This document shows, in pieces, positions 35,740 through 47,995 of a stretch of 64,000 nt of DNA. Location: NCBI RefSeq assembly GCF_001625215.2, contig NC_030381.2, positions 42,654,689-42,718,688 on the forward strand. The letters run 5' to 3'. Numbering within the stretch: position 1 is the stretch's first letter; every line of letters begins with the position of its first letter. The DNA is from Daucus carota subsp. sativus (taxonomy: Eukaryota; Streptophyta; Magnoliopsida; Apiales; Apiaceae). A program made the position numbers and the translations under genes. The notes below the pieces were generated by a model, which saw nothing but the letters and a program-made list of their open reading frames with translations, was not told the origin of the DNA and did not search any database.

Positions 35740-37394
35740 TTGAGAAAGTTCCAAGCTCAAGAAATTACTGTACAAGACATTCAGATTGCTTTTAATCAAA
35801 AGAAGCTCACCTCAAGGAAGCTTGTTGAGTTCTATATTAGTGAGATTCAGAGACTCAATCCAGTCCTCAAGAGTGTTTCGGAGATAAACCCTGATGCACT
35901 TTATGAGGCTGATAAGGCAGATCAAGGACGGAAGTCCAAGGCACCTGTGTCGCTGTCAAACATTCATGGTATTCCTATTTTGCTCAAGGATAATATTGCA
36001 ACAAAGGATAAGCTTAACCACTACTGCAGGGTCATACGCTCTTCTTGGGTCAGTTGTGCCACGCGATGCAGGTGTGGTGGAGAAGTTAAGAAAAGCAGGC
36101 GAAATTACTCTTGGAAAGGCTAGTTTGAGCGAGTGGTCTCATTATAGAGCAGATTTTATCCCTAGTGGTTGGTGTGCTAGAGGTGGCCAAGCTGTGGTAT
36201 GTTAATGTTATTGATCTTGTTCAAGTTTTTCTAATTATGTAGAACGAGCTCAAATCAATCTTCCCTGTAGAACGAGCCTGTCTATAGTGTATGTTACCGT
36301 AGTTTGCAGCTAAAGTTGTGTCTTCTTTCTGTAGACATTCTTTAGTTAATTGGTCTTTAGTTAATTGTACCGATGGATTAAGAGTTTTGATAACTCCATT
36401 AAGTGAAAAGTTCTGAGATATATGTGTTAATTAGTTGTCTCGACATTGCATTCTTGAAAGTTTCCTGATTTCATGCAGAACCCGTATGTAGCATCTGCAG
36501 ACCCGTGTGGATCAAGCAGTGATTCAGCAATATCAGTTGCTGCAAATATGGCTGCAGTGTCACTTGGTGCAGAGACCGATGGATCCATATTATGCCCTTC
36601 CAGTTACAACTCTGTTGTTGGAATTAAACCTACATTAGGCTTATCATACCGGGCAGGGGTTGTTCCAATTAGACCTAGGCAGGACAGTGTCGGGTGAGCA
36701 ATATTTATATTTTACTCACAGACCATCCTCCTGTATGTTTAATTCAATGAATGTAGACTACAGGTCTACAGCATATAGCTGGAACTAATTATCTGTGTTC
36801 AAGACAGGCCTATTTGCAGGACAGTATCAGATGTTGTTTTATGTACTCGATGCCATTGTTGGTTTTGACTGCAATGATGCAGCAACAAGAAGATCTTCCA
36901 AGTTCATACCAAGTGGAGGCTATTTACAATTTCTTGGGTTGATGGGCTCAGAGGGAAGAGATTGCTGATAACACATTATCCTGGATTTGGTTTTTCAAAT
37001 GACTCTGCAGCTGTCAATGCTTTTGAACCACATTTATGCAAACTAAGGTAAAGCTGTATATGGTCCTTGTCTCCTAGCACTGAACCTTCCTTATTCATGG
37101 CATAAAGACTGCTTCAGTGTGATCGAGTAAAAACTCTACAAATTTATCTGACAGTATAATAATCAGACATCTAATGATAACTCTCAATCTTGTTAAAGGG
37201 ATAAAGGTGCAGTTTTGGTCGATAAGCTGCTGGAAATACCCAACGTCAATGATTACTTTGGCTCAAGCGGTGAAGAGACAGCAATGTCACTCGAATTTAA
37301 ATCAGCTATAAATACTTACCTGAAGAAATTTTTGGTCTCCCATGTTCGTACCCTGGAGGATTTAATAAAATTCAATTACAAATTCTCTGATTTG
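35740..37394 (+). pseudogene. Amidase-signature enzyme pseudogene
   Basis: Resembles probable amidases of the At4g34880 type. Pieces: 35740-36195, 36479-36693, 36807-37047 and 37199-37394. Family motifs are clear: KLTSRKLVEFYISEIQRLNP, GIPILLKDNIATKDKLN, GSYALLGSVVPRDAGVVEKL, SADPCGSSSDSAISVAANM, ETDGSILCPSSYNSVVGIKP. Lesions: no ATG or signal peptide at the 5' end (the frame opens on TTG); a 1-bp insertion near 36020; +1 shifts near 36843 and 36925; GSSSGS changed to GSSSDS next to the cis-serine; and loss of the C-terminal third, cut at the 37473 direct repeat. The catalytic Lys and TDGS serine codons remain. It is non-functional. Confidence 0.92.
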
Positions 37395-37472
37395 GTAGGT
37401 ACTGAGACTCTGAGTGTATATACATTCCATTTGTTATTTAAATTTTCAAAGACTAATAAGCACAATGATATA

Positions 37473-37799
37473 TTCTCTGCAGTTTTTGCATCTTGAATTC
37501 TCTGCAGCTTTCATAGCAATTTCGTGTAACATCTTTTAAAGAAGTGGATCATATATTATCTTAAAACTTCAATAACTCATCAATAGGCAGAATTCAACCA
37601 AGTAATGTACGAAAGAAGTTCATCAACAAGCAGATATCTAGCTGTGCTCACATTACAGTCGTAATTTATATATAAACTGTCGGTACCAGGTTGCAACAGT
37701 TGTGATTGCATTTGAGTTCTTCTTTTACCCACGTCCCTTGCTACTTTGACATTGATTGCAGAACCGGTGACTACTAGATAAATAATAATCATACAATAA
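37473..37799. repeat. Direct repeat flanking the amidase relic, right copy
   Basis: Counterpart of 35330-35638. Differences are scattered single bases and a short insertion near 37522. Confidence 0.88.
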
Positions 37800-38007
37800 T
37801 ACAATGGTTCGTTGATGGTTTTGCTCTGTACCTATACCATCCTCTAAATTATGTTGCTCTGAATTAGTTTCTTGCTTTAATGTGGCTGCAAACCCAGTAA
37901 GTTGCTGCTTATTTCTATTACTCTGTTATAAAGATACGTTTTTCTGTCAAACGGATGATGACATAAGAGATAACAGCAAAGGACCTGTTATCTTCCTCCA
38001 AGAGAAC

Positions 38008-38455
38008 AATACGGAAAAATTAGTGTACAACTCGAAAATACCATCTTATTTCTAAAAATTGATTTAAAAATAAGATCGAACAACATATTTAGTTTATTTT
38101 TAATTTATTCCAAATATTTTCAAAAAAAAAAAAAATCTAACAAACCAAACAACCACTTTTTTTTTCTTTTTGACAAATATGGCTTATAGCCTTACAAATG
38201 AGTATCTGTTCTAAGATATTCTCGACATGAGCCAGGGTCGAACCCAAGACCTGTTCTAAGATATTCTCGACATGAGCCAGGGTCGAACCCAAGACCTGGG
38301 ACGACAGAGGATAAGCCCTTAACCACTAGGCTATCCAACCGTGCTCACCAAACAACCACTTTAATTTCACAAAAAGAATGAAAAAGAAAAAGATTTGAAT
38401 TACATATTTCCGAGGAAACAAATAAAAACCGAAAAGTTAAGAAGATTTAAAGCTA
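38008..38455. repeat. Direct repeat of 33588-33835, carrying a SINE
   Basis: Starts GGAAAAATTAGTGTACAACTCG and ends near TTCCGAGGAAACAAATAAAA. It matches 33588-33835 apart from the SINE and its target duplication. Confidence 0.88.
38160..38346 (-). mobile_element. tRNA-derived SINE with 16-bp target duplication
   Basis: Read on the minus strand, it has a Pol III A box (GGATAGCCTAGTGGTTAAG, about 38319-38338) and a B box (GGGTTCGACCCTGG), and ends in an A-rich tail (poly-T on +, about 38156-38169). It is flanked by ACCAAACAACCACTTT at 38144-38159 and 38347-38362. A 45-bp segment containing the B box is tandemly doubled (38206-38250 and 38251-38295). The paralogous site near 33717-33732 is empty. 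Confidence 0.92.
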
Positions 38456-38489
38456 AAAACAGTAGAAAAGACAAGTAACCATTTCACAC

Positions 38490-38498
38490 AGATATTTT
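38490..38498 (-). promoter_or_regulatory. Evening element (AAAATATCT) upstream of the LNK2-like gene
   Basis: AGATATTTT on +, i.e. AAAATATCT on the minus strand, a perfect evening element. This is the binding site of CCA1/LHY/RVE-type MYB clock factors. It is about 455 bp upstream of the ATG. Confidence 0.6.
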
Positions 38499-38783
38499 TA
38501 ACAAACATTTTGGATGACAGATGATAATACCAAACATTAAGACATTGGTGTAATAATAAGATCATAATCCAGGAAACAAGTTAGGCCCAGATCAAAAATA
38601 TCAGGGGCCAAGAAAATCACATCCACAAAAACTCAAACAAACCTAACCATTCAAAATGTTAACAGCTAGCAAATGAGGTCCCAGAAAAAGATCACAAAGG
38701 CCATACAGCCACAAATAATATATTAGTCTAGATATACATGCACTTGCATGACACGTTAGTACACATTTCAGCCATCCATTTCA

Positions 38784-38793
38784 GCCACGTGGC
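38784..38793. promoter_or_regulatory. Palindromic G-box
   Basis: GCCACGTGGC, a perfect ten-base palindromic G-box (bZIP HY5 / bHLH PIF site), about 150 bp upstream of the first LNK2-like ATG. It is close to where transcription would start. Confidence 0.65.
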
Positions 38794-38944
38794 TTTTATT
38801 TCTCTCTGCAAATCTATCTGTATATTTCTTCACTGCAGCACTGCTTGAAGCTTTGCTTGGGATTTGCTGTCTCTTGATTGTTAAGGAGGTTTTGGTTTGT
38901 GAAATTTGGATATGTTTTGGCTATTTCTTGATACTTCTTGAGCA

Positions 38945-41900
38945 ATGTTTGATTGGGATGATCAAGAGGTAAACTACGATTTATTATGTTTTTTTTTAGT
39001 TGATGTGATCAGGGTTTCTGTTTAATTGCATAATGCACTGGAGAAAAATGATGTGGAAGGAAGATGAAGATTGTTTTTAATATTTCGAAATGGAAAAAAT
39101 AAACCTTTTTAGTATATATGTTTGATTTAGCAGTTTGTGGGAAACTCTAAAATCTCAAGATGATCCGAAGAGATATTACCAAGATCATATATTATATTCT
39201 AATACGACATGAATTAGTGGTGGTTTGATCAGTTGCGAACTATAGGACTGTATTAAGGTAAAAGAAGAACATTTTGATAGAAAAAATTGCTTCATTTATG
39301 TGTTTTACTGTCATGTAAATGCTAATCTTGATATATTTATTTGTGTATTTTTCTTAGGTAGTGATAGGGGGTGACAATTTCGGGAACAGGTCGTGTGAAC
39401 ACGTCGTGTTCGTGTCAACAATCGGGTCGATTTTGGGTCAAGTTAAAATAATTTGAAATTGAATAAAACTGAAAATTGAGGTTTTTAGAAATGAAATTCT
39501 AATTTCGGGCCATTTCGGGTCAATCGGTTGATTTTCGGGTCACTTTCGGGTTTTCTCTCAGTAAATCGGATTGCGGTTTGGATCAGGTTCGGGTCGTGTC
39601 TGATATTGCCAGTGCCACCCCTTCCCATCCCACATATTTATGGCAAGCTTTTTTTTGGCCAAGGAATTTATGATGTTCTCTTTCTGATTCTAGGCTAGGG
39701 GTTCTCATGTAATATGGTTGATGTGATTTTATTTTCTTTTGACAGACATAGGTATGAATCAAATTGATTAGTCGACTAGTTTTCTCAGAAGCAAGCTTAC
39801 TTTTACTGCTTCAGATAAGCTAACAAGTAACAAGTAACACTTTGTGTCTTCCTTAAATGAATCTAGCAAGTCATACTAACTAAATGGCGTTCCAAACATT
39901 GGTCAAGTATCCACTTGCTATCCGCTAGGTCACAACTTCATGTTAGAGTCACGGCTTCATGTTAGAGGCGGAGAAGGAAAACTAGCCTTTTCTGATATTT
40001 TTAGATGATTATAGAGAGCCCTAAAGAGTCGGTTCACTTTTTTTTTATCTCTTTTCTGTGAAAATATTTTGGAGCTGTACTTTGGCCTCATTTTCCTGGC
40101 AGGCCCTGGGAGTGCTTGAGGCCATCCTTAGCTTTCGAAGTCAGCTGCTTTTCTTGAGCATGCAAACTTGACTGCATCTTGTTATGATAACTATAAGATA
40201 TTATTGTGTTATATGTTTAGATGTTCAATCCAGTGGATCCGAACGTATATACTTCACAACTTCAGATAACATTTAAGTTTAGGATTAGAATTTCAAAATA
40301 CCGGTTAATATTTACAAAGTGATCATTTTCATTTCTGCTGCATCTGGTACCCTGTCTCTCTGCTCATTAAAAGTTCTCTATATCTGACAAGTGAAGGTGT
40401 AGATGACATGCAATTTTTCTATTTATCATGTCATACTGATACTGTGCAATCTGTTTATTGTTAGCTTGTAGATATATTATGGGCTGGGGCTGAGGACACT
40501 AGTGATCATATCGTACCATTTCCTCGTGGATGTGAAGAACTACCTGCAGATGTGCCAGGGGATCTTATTAAGACGCCGCAGAATGAAGAGATTGCCAATG
40601 GGAAAATGTCTAAGCAGAAGAAGCCTGTTTCCTCGAGTGAGTTAGACGGGGTTAAACAGGAGATATCTTTCGAATTTGATAATAATAAAATTCTTTCAGT
40701 GGATGGAGACAGTGTGGACTCATGGAGCAAATCCTTGGCCAAGGTGTCCAAGAATTCGAGGGGTACTGTTGCTCTTAACAACTTACTATTATGACGATTC
40801 TTTGCTAGGAGTTTGTACTGTAAAATGATCTCTCCTCTATTAAAGATACAGGTTTATAATCGCGTCTTTCATTAGCAGATAAGCCCACTAAACAAGATGG
40901 TGGCTCTCAAATTTTACAAGATCTCAGTGATGACAAGGAAAGTGATTTGGTTGGCTACGACTGGCATACCATTGGAAGCTTTGAAGATCTAGATAGAATG
41001 TTCAGGTAATGCATAATCTTATTATTGTGTATCGCTTCAGATGCTGTCTCAGACTTTATTATTCTTACCCTGTCATCCCTCTTCCCTGATTGTGGCCATC
41101 TAACCAAATATTCACACAAGCGATAATTTGCAGCATTGGTGATACCGAATTTGGATGTACAAGTCTCGAAAATACTGATGAGCTCTGGCCGTGTTCCATG
41201 GACTACTCAAGCTTCGCGTCTGGAGCACCTAGTACATCCGATCAATGTGGTAAAACAGAAGACATGTTAGACCAAGATCAGCCATGTTCCCTTGGATACA
41301 GTAACATGAATGATCTCACACGCTGTTTTCCACAGAAGAAGCTTGCAGAGTTTAAAAATCATCCCTTTGGGGATAACAAGGTATACAAGGCCAATGAAAA
41401 GGTCAAGAAGAGTTTATATACATTCATCTATTTCTTTTTTCTGTTTTCTTTTCAGGGTAATAGTTGTTCCGTTCCTTTTAATATGATGCCCCGATAAAAG
41501 CAAAAGTACTTGTCTGTCAATTTCCACAGATTGATAGGGATATGGTTAGCAAGACTCTACAAGTCGACTCGGATTTCAGTACTGGGAAAGTTTCAGTCCC
41601 AACAGAATTTTCAGACAAGGTAAACTTACAATCACATGAATTCTGTAACTAAATCATAGCACCATCTAGCCAAAACAGTCACCCGAAATGTTTGCTCTGC
41701 TTTTGACTTATTGGACTCTCCTGTTATATCTGCTAAATTTGTAATGATAATTGAGAAAAATAAATGCGGAGTCTGAATAAGGCAAATGCCTAGCAGTGCA
41801 AAAGCAATACTGATACAAAGAATGTCATCTTATTATCACAATTCTTTTTAAACATGTATAGGATGCTAGAGCCTTAATTTTTGATGACCATGTCTTGGTC

Positions 41901-43597
41901 CACTAGTACCATGCAAGAGGCCTTCAGCCCCCAGACCTGTAATTGAAGAATTGCTGTACTGGTTACCAGATTTTCTGAGGATCATCATAAAAACTTAAAA
42001 TATTGTAATAATACATTGTGTTTCAAGTATATACAGCTTGAAAGTGAAGCTCCAAATCTTCATGTATGCTAATAGGTAGCAGAAACATGCTCACGGTCCT
42101 CAAATTTCCTCTATAGATTTTCTTTGTTTTGAACATCAGAGTGTTGCTCGAGTTTGTTTCTTGTGTACAGGTGGATAGACAAAAGTATATACTGAGAAGA
42201 CGTAAAAGATCAGGAGAAGATAGTAAAGCCAGACCTTATCAGGATCTCCCCAAGACCTGGTTTTCATCAGAAAACCAATTTCTGCAACTTGAAGACCACC
42301 ATGCAAAGACTGGACAGTCTCCTGCATTTAAGGGGATTAATCGGCAAATAAAATTCCCAGAAACTGCATCTTCTCCATACAATAAATTTACCACTGCACT
42401 TTTTTCTCCTTCTGGGCATACACATGTGCATATTCAAGATCCTTTTACGCCCATTTTGCCACAGTTTCATTCTTCTTCAAAAGTTCCTTCCGGCAGATCA
42501 AAAACTTTAAACAAGTTTCCAGCCTCTTCAGCAAACCCTTTGACAATGACGCCTGAAGAGAAGATTAAAAAGCTGAGGCGACGACAACAACTGCGAGCTA
42601 TGCTTGCAATTCAAAAGCAACAGAAGCAGTTTGGTCATGACACCTCTGAATCTCAACAGTCGATTTATCAGAAATATACCATTCCTGATCAATTGCAGCT
42701 TGCAGGAGGGAACTTAGAAGTTGACGTTTCAACTCTTAATATGAACTCACCAGCGGAACAGGATTATTCTGGTACAATGTCTTTGGCAAGTGATGATTGC
42801 TGCCCGGAGAGTGCAATACTTTATCGGCTTCAAAATATTGTTGCAAAGGTTAGTGTGGTCAGTAGCAAAAAGTTTTCCTCTCTTACATACCATTTCCATC
42901 TTAGTTCACTACTAAGGATATATTTTTTGCAGCTAGACGTTCAACTAAGACTTTGCATTCGAGACAGCTTATGTAGATTGGCTCAAAGTGCGACACAAAG
43001 GCAACATGCTAAAGATACAGGCAGTGCAATGAAACAAAGTGGAAATTATTTAAACTCTCTGTCTGAAGAAGGCACGAATTCGGACAACAGGTTAGATGCA
43101 AACTGCAGTTCCAGAGATAGATACTTTTGAGGTTTCTGCTGTCTCATTTCAGTTTTAAAAAATAACTAAATTATATCTAATACCTTAACTTATCTATGGT
43201 TGAACTTGAATGTGACATCACTGATCATCTCTATATGTAATGATCCCAAGTATACTGATTAAGATGTAAAAGATGGTGCAAAATCAGGAAAGCGTGAATC
43301 TTATCATTCATTAATTAATTTATTTAATTGAAATTTTACCAGTCCTTAATCACTCAAACATTAGTAGTTAATAAATAGATTTGTTTGATCTTTACTACTA
43401 TTTACATAAATCTTACAGTTAATCTGTGACCTTCCAGATATGCAAGAACACCAGAGGGGGAGACTGATACCAACCCAATTGACCGTACTGTTGCTCATTT
43501 ACTATTTCATAGGCCTATTGAGTTATCAGAAAATCTCGAGACAGCTGAGTCACCTAGATCTGCCAAGATGCTCCAAGAGAGAACATCAACTTGTTAA
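38945..43597 (+). CDS. LNK2: LNK2-like clock and light coactivator
   Basis: Eight coding exons: 38945-38968, 40465-40762, 40879-41005, 41134-41380, 41530-41619, 42171-42848, 42933-43090 and 43438-43597. They join in frame to 593 residues. Family signatures: MFDWDDQE then LVDILWAGAEDTSDHIVPFP at the start; GYDWHTIGSFEDLDRMF; DTEFG with ENTDELW; the basic LRRRQQLRAMLAIQKQQKQF; and the C-terminal SAILYRLQNIVAKLDVQLRL, CIRDSLCRLAQSATQR. LNK proteins are nuclear transcriptional coactivators recruited by RVE8/RVE4. An evening element and G-box upstream fit clock and light control. Intron 1 (about 1.5 kb) carries a MITE. After the stop at 43595 the same frame stays open for 43 codons to 43729. LNK2 rather than LNK1 is inferred from the N-terminus. 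Confidence 0.9.
39366..39622. mobile_element. hAT-like MITE in LNK2 intron 1
   Basis: Ends AGGGGGTGACAAT and ATTGCCAGTGCCACCCCT are imperfect inverted repeats. The interior has CGGGTCAATCGG / CGGGTCACTTTCGGG phrases like the hAT element at 28244. The target duplication is not clear. Confidence 0.55.
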
Positions 43598-44773
43598 CAA
43601 TGCCTGAGGGGAATTTTAGCTGAAAACTACAACAGTATGGAAACAAGGTCTGATGAGGTATTCAGAGGTCTCGGTTGCTCTGAAATAGAAAAATCTAAGA
43701 CCAGCTCTTATGTGAACATATCTGAGTAAGCATCAAACTGTGAAGAGGTACAAAAGAAGTGACAGAGCTTCAGCCTCACACCAACTGATAAAGATAGCTA
43801 CTTCATTTATCTTTCTTTCTACTTCTTTGCGCTCGAATATATACTAGCAATTACCTTTTCTTGCACTGTCAGCTAACTGGATTCTCGTGAAAGAATATTA
43901 TCAGCATTCGTAAATTGAGTCGTATCAGAGTCTGTTTGCCCCCTTAGTTGAAGATTGAGGATCTGCCTTGTGTTGTTTTCGCAAAGAGCTTCCCCACCAA
44001 AAAAGCAAAAATTCTTCTCATCATTCTATGTTAGCCCAGGTTCCTAGAGCATATGTCAAGTGTTGACATCAATTGATGAAGTTTGTCCTTGAGTCCCAAC
44101 TTCCAGCATTCATAGTTTATATAACCAGTTATCATAGAGTTACACTTGCTCAGTTTGTTATTTCCTTCACATGTGAGCATTTTTCTTAGACCCTGAACTG
44201 CTTCAAGTTTTTCTAAAGTTACAGGAAACATGAACACAGAGAAAAATGAGATATGTACTCAGAAATTCATTATAAGAGTGAAATATGATTGACTTTTAAC
44301 ATATAAAAAGTATATATATACTAGTTTTCAAATTTACATTTCTACTCATGCTTGTTGAAACTCGAAACCAGCTAATTCTTCCCTCTGCTTTAATTTGGTG
44401 TTGCTCTGTTACTCATGGTCAGGACCCAAGCTAATGCCTATGTAGGTAAATAAGCTAGCCAATTTACTTGCAAGTTGCATTTTCCTGCCCAACGATTACT
44501 AAACAAAAGACACACAAGTTATTATATATCCAATCGATGTCGCGGCTAGGAGTTCCTGCTGTTTTAATAAGCTAGGAGCTTGTATTTCCAATTAATGTTG
44601 CTTCATACTGTATTCTAAATGTTACTGTACCAGATGTTTAAGAATAACCTTGTGATCAATATGCTCAGCAACTTCCAAATTTTTTTTGGCAAATATATCG
44701 ATTATAAATGAATGCTAATGATAAAATTGAATTTTGATCTTAGTAGCTCAATCTAAAGTCAAGTCCCCGTGAA
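43598..44773. other. 3' flanks of the converging LNK2-like and DTW genes
   Basis: Contains the possible in-frame C-terminal extension to 43729. The rest shows no gene; the short frame at 44031-44237 has no family resemblance. Confidence 0.5.
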
Positions 44774-46053
44774 TTACCAATCTTTATCAGCTCCATTCTC
44801 GATACCTATGCTTTTACTCTTCTTTGAAAGCTTCACTCTCGGCTTCATGGGCTTTAGAAAACAAGCTTGAAGCTTTACCATATCTTTCAAAAGCTCAATC
44901 AATCTTGACTCAATCTCAGCCCCATTTGGTTCAAGAATCCGCAAGCATCTTGCAATAGCCTCCAACGTACTCATACACCCACTGAACGGTTCTTTCCGAA
45001 GTGTTAAATCAGAAGTATAAATCGAGTCACCGTCTACCTCAACTTTACAAGGCAAAGAAATCTGAATGGCAAACTTGGTTAAAAAGGGTAAGCTAGCTTG
45101 AACCATCTCCTTGGCATGCTTCCAAGTCGCATCAAAAGCAATCAAAACGAGATTGCTCATAACATTAGCATCGCCATGCAACGATTTCCACTCATCAATA
45201 TCTAATGATGGCATTGTCTCTGTACCTGAGAAATGAGAATTCATTTGCTTCCAATCACATTGAATAAATTTTCAGTAACAGTAATAAAAATTGCTTTTAA
45301 AATCACATCCTCTAGTTAAATGTTAAGAACCTCAATATAATCCCGCCTAAAGAACTAACAAACCATAACTGTCTTTCAACATACATACATTTATATCAAT
45401 GCAGTTGGTTCTGATTCAACCTTAAAATTTAATCTTTTTTCAGCTAAGCGATCAAAACAAATTCACACTGTTCAACTAGTATACATAAAAAGCAAAAAGT
45501 TCTAATCTTTTTACTAACCTACACAAGTTTGAACATAATTAAACCTAAAAATCCAATCTTTCCAGCCATTTTATCGAAATCAATTCACAAGTTCCACTAA
45601 ACACACATAAAAACCACAAAGCGCTAATCTTTTCACATCACATGACAATCCATACAAAAATCATATATTTTTAACAAATGAATCCACAATTCACAAAATT
45701 CACTAAAACTACTAAAACTACTGACCAGGGAACAAAAACACGACACGGCGCGCATTCTGAGGGTGCGCAACAGCATCAGCGCACAGCGAATCGAGAAATG
45801 GAGAGACCGTACGGCGCAGTCGGCGACCGAAGACGATCTCACAGTTATCAAGACACTTGGCGAGTACCGGAACAGTAGCGAGCTTGTGTCGTCTCTCGTG
45901 TGGGTGTTGTATTATGATTATCTTTGTTATGGTGCCGATTTTATCGCGGGGGATTTTATCGCAGAGACATACGTTGATTGGTCTGTCGCACCCGGTGGTG
46001 CAAATTCGCCGCCGTGTGTTTCCGCCGACGTTTTCCGTTAGGTTTGCTTCCAT
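44774..46053 (-). CDS. DTW-domain tRNA-uridine aminocarboxypropyltransferase
   Basis: Two exons, 45726-46053 (or to 46089 with an earlier ATG) and 44774-45225, joined across a GT-AG intron in phase 1 (FLFP|GTETMP). They give 259 residues (271 with the earlier ATG). Motifs: CTTGCDRPINVCLCD, the Cys/RP-rich start of the domain; IQHPHERRHKLATVPVLAKCL; and FDATWKHAKEM, the D-x-T-W core. DTWD2/TapT enzymes transfer the aminocarboxypropyl group of S-adenosylmethionine to tRNA uridine (acp3U). The C-terminal tail is basic (KPRVKLSKKSK). The later ATG is chosen because it starts closer to the domain, but either is possible. Forward frames over 45678-46153 are antisense. Confidence 0.9.
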
Positions 46054-46089
46054 TGAGAGGGCCCCCCAAATTTTCAGTTTTGATGTCAC

Positions 46090-47995
46090 CTCAGGAAATT
46101 TCCTTTTGCTACTTCTGCTAAAATTATTTTCCAGGTTAACAACGTCATTCTAAAAACTCCCGTTCGACCAAAATCACTTTTTTTAAATAATATAACAAAT
46201 CCAGTTTTAATCTGATTAATGACCCCAATATTTAGTACCTCCAACCATTAATCCTGCTTCCAGCAACGATAATTAACAATAATATTTAAAATATTTTTAT
46301 AATTAAATAACGAATTTTGAAATAAGGCTTACCGGGTGTTTGGGCAGGACTTTTAAGCCCGGCTTCTGAAGTTATAAATTAAAAGCACTTATTCGTGCCC
46401 TTTGTGTGAAAAATAAAGACGTACTTACTAAAAGTTAAGAGTTTTAACTTTTGTTTCATGATTTCTATTTTTTTCCAAACATTATAATCATTTATAAGTC
46501 TTAACTTGCTTCTAACTTATACTTCTCTTTTTTTTTTTACTTTAAACAAGAAGCACTTATTTTAAGTGCAAGCAAACAACCTCATCATTTACAATTAAGA
46601 TTATTATTATAATTATTGCTATTATTATTTGAACCTACACATCTGCCATTATTCACTATAAAACATATAATCAAGATTTATAAACAAGTCTAATATAATG
46701 TGTTAGTTTATATTATATAACAGAAATTTTAGAAAATTTATCCCATATATGTGTTTTTAGAACTTATTTGCAGGAATACGTTGTCATCAAATACTTTGCA
46801 TATATACGATCTCATGTGTCTTGTTATTTCTAATACCATGTTTCTTGTCGCTGCTTCGTGCTGTTACTTTCATTTCTCCGTCTCTCTCACAAAATGGCAC
46901 AGAAAGAGGAAACCACCGTCTCCTCCGTCGTAGACACCTCTTCTACAGCGAATCCCATCACTCTTTCCTCCATCCCTCTCCTCCACCTGCCATGAAGTTA
47001 TCGACCTCTCTCCTCCGTGTAGTCCCACATCGAAACCATCGTGGACTCCAACTTCTCTCCCCAATACAACCAAACCCCAAACTCAATCCAATGCTCAATC
47101 AATCAATTGAATCCAAAACTTCAATTTTACTCAGCCAACAAATACTGGACTCGCGACTCAACACAATAAATCTCAAACACAAACAAAACCAGCAAATAAT
47201 CAATTTGCTATTGAGTTGATTTCTAGTTTGTTATTTTAGTTTTTTTTAGGTTGCAATGTTGATATTAGTTGGTCCCGCAAGGGTGTTTTTCTGCCTTTTG
47301 CAATCAGTTGCAACTTATTATGCCAATAAATATAATTTTCATACATTTCTAGTTGCATAAGGTTGCTAGCAGTTACAAATATGGTTGCATATGCAACCAC
47401 CGTATTTTTGCAAATATTTTCATGAATATGCTATTTTTGCAATTTGTTTTAAAAAGTGATAATATTTTTGCACAAATTTTTTTAAACTTGGTTATGTTTA
47501 GAAAAAGCCCTATATTTTATCTATCAAAATTTCATTTCTATCCTTACAAATTTTATGTCCATTTCAGCGAATAATAAAACTTACTAGTTTAAAAAATTTC
47601 ATTATTTTCTCTTATATATCTGGTATTGGGCATGATCTTTTAATTAATTTTACGGAACAAGATTAAAATCATCCAAATCCAGCCAACACATAAGTCAAAT
47701 CTGGCCGAATCAACCATTTTCGGTTTAAGTTCAAGCATTTTTAGTCAAACTAAGTGAGCATTATTTTTTTTAACTAATATTAATTAATTCATTTTTTAAT
47801 ATATTATATTAGTAAATTAATAAGTATAATATGCTAACGACAATTTTAAGGAATTGATGTATGTTTTATAATGAAAATTTGATGGACATTACAATATTGC
47901 TAATTCTGGTTAAAAAAATATTTTGAGTACAATATGAATTGTATATTTACAAGTCGAGTGGTATATTTTCTTATGGTCTCCTATTAATCCAAGAG
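46090..47995. other. Intergenic stretch without a supported gene
   Basis: AT-rich. About 46334-46590 has weak inverted ends (GGGTGTTTGGGC / GCAAGCAAACAACC) and may be a decayed MITE. About 46860-47220 is C-rich with a low-complexity frame (46821-47219) that resembles no family. About 47230-47510 belongs to the GGTTGCAA / TATTTTTGCAAAT repeat family seen at 26690-26990. Confidence 0.45.

Noticed and set aside
35330-37799. An LTR retrotransposon made of the two 310-bp direct repeats
   Set aside because: The repeats lack TG..CA ends, a primer-binding site and a polypurine tract. The enclosed sequence is an amidase, not gag-pol.
38160-38346. A tRNA gene on the minus strand
   Set aside because: A and B boxes are present but the body does not close as a cloverleaf. 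There is a poly-A tail and a 16-bp target duplication, so it is a SINE.
45678-46153. Several forward frames of 66-98 codons
   Set aside because: Antisense to the DTW-domain exon 1, which has clear family motifs on the minus strand.
46821-47219. A 132-codon forward frame between the DTW and ArfGAP genes
   Set aside because: Ser/Pro/His/Gln-rich low complexity without homology, promoter or conserved motif. It may be a decayed leader but is not supportable as a gene.
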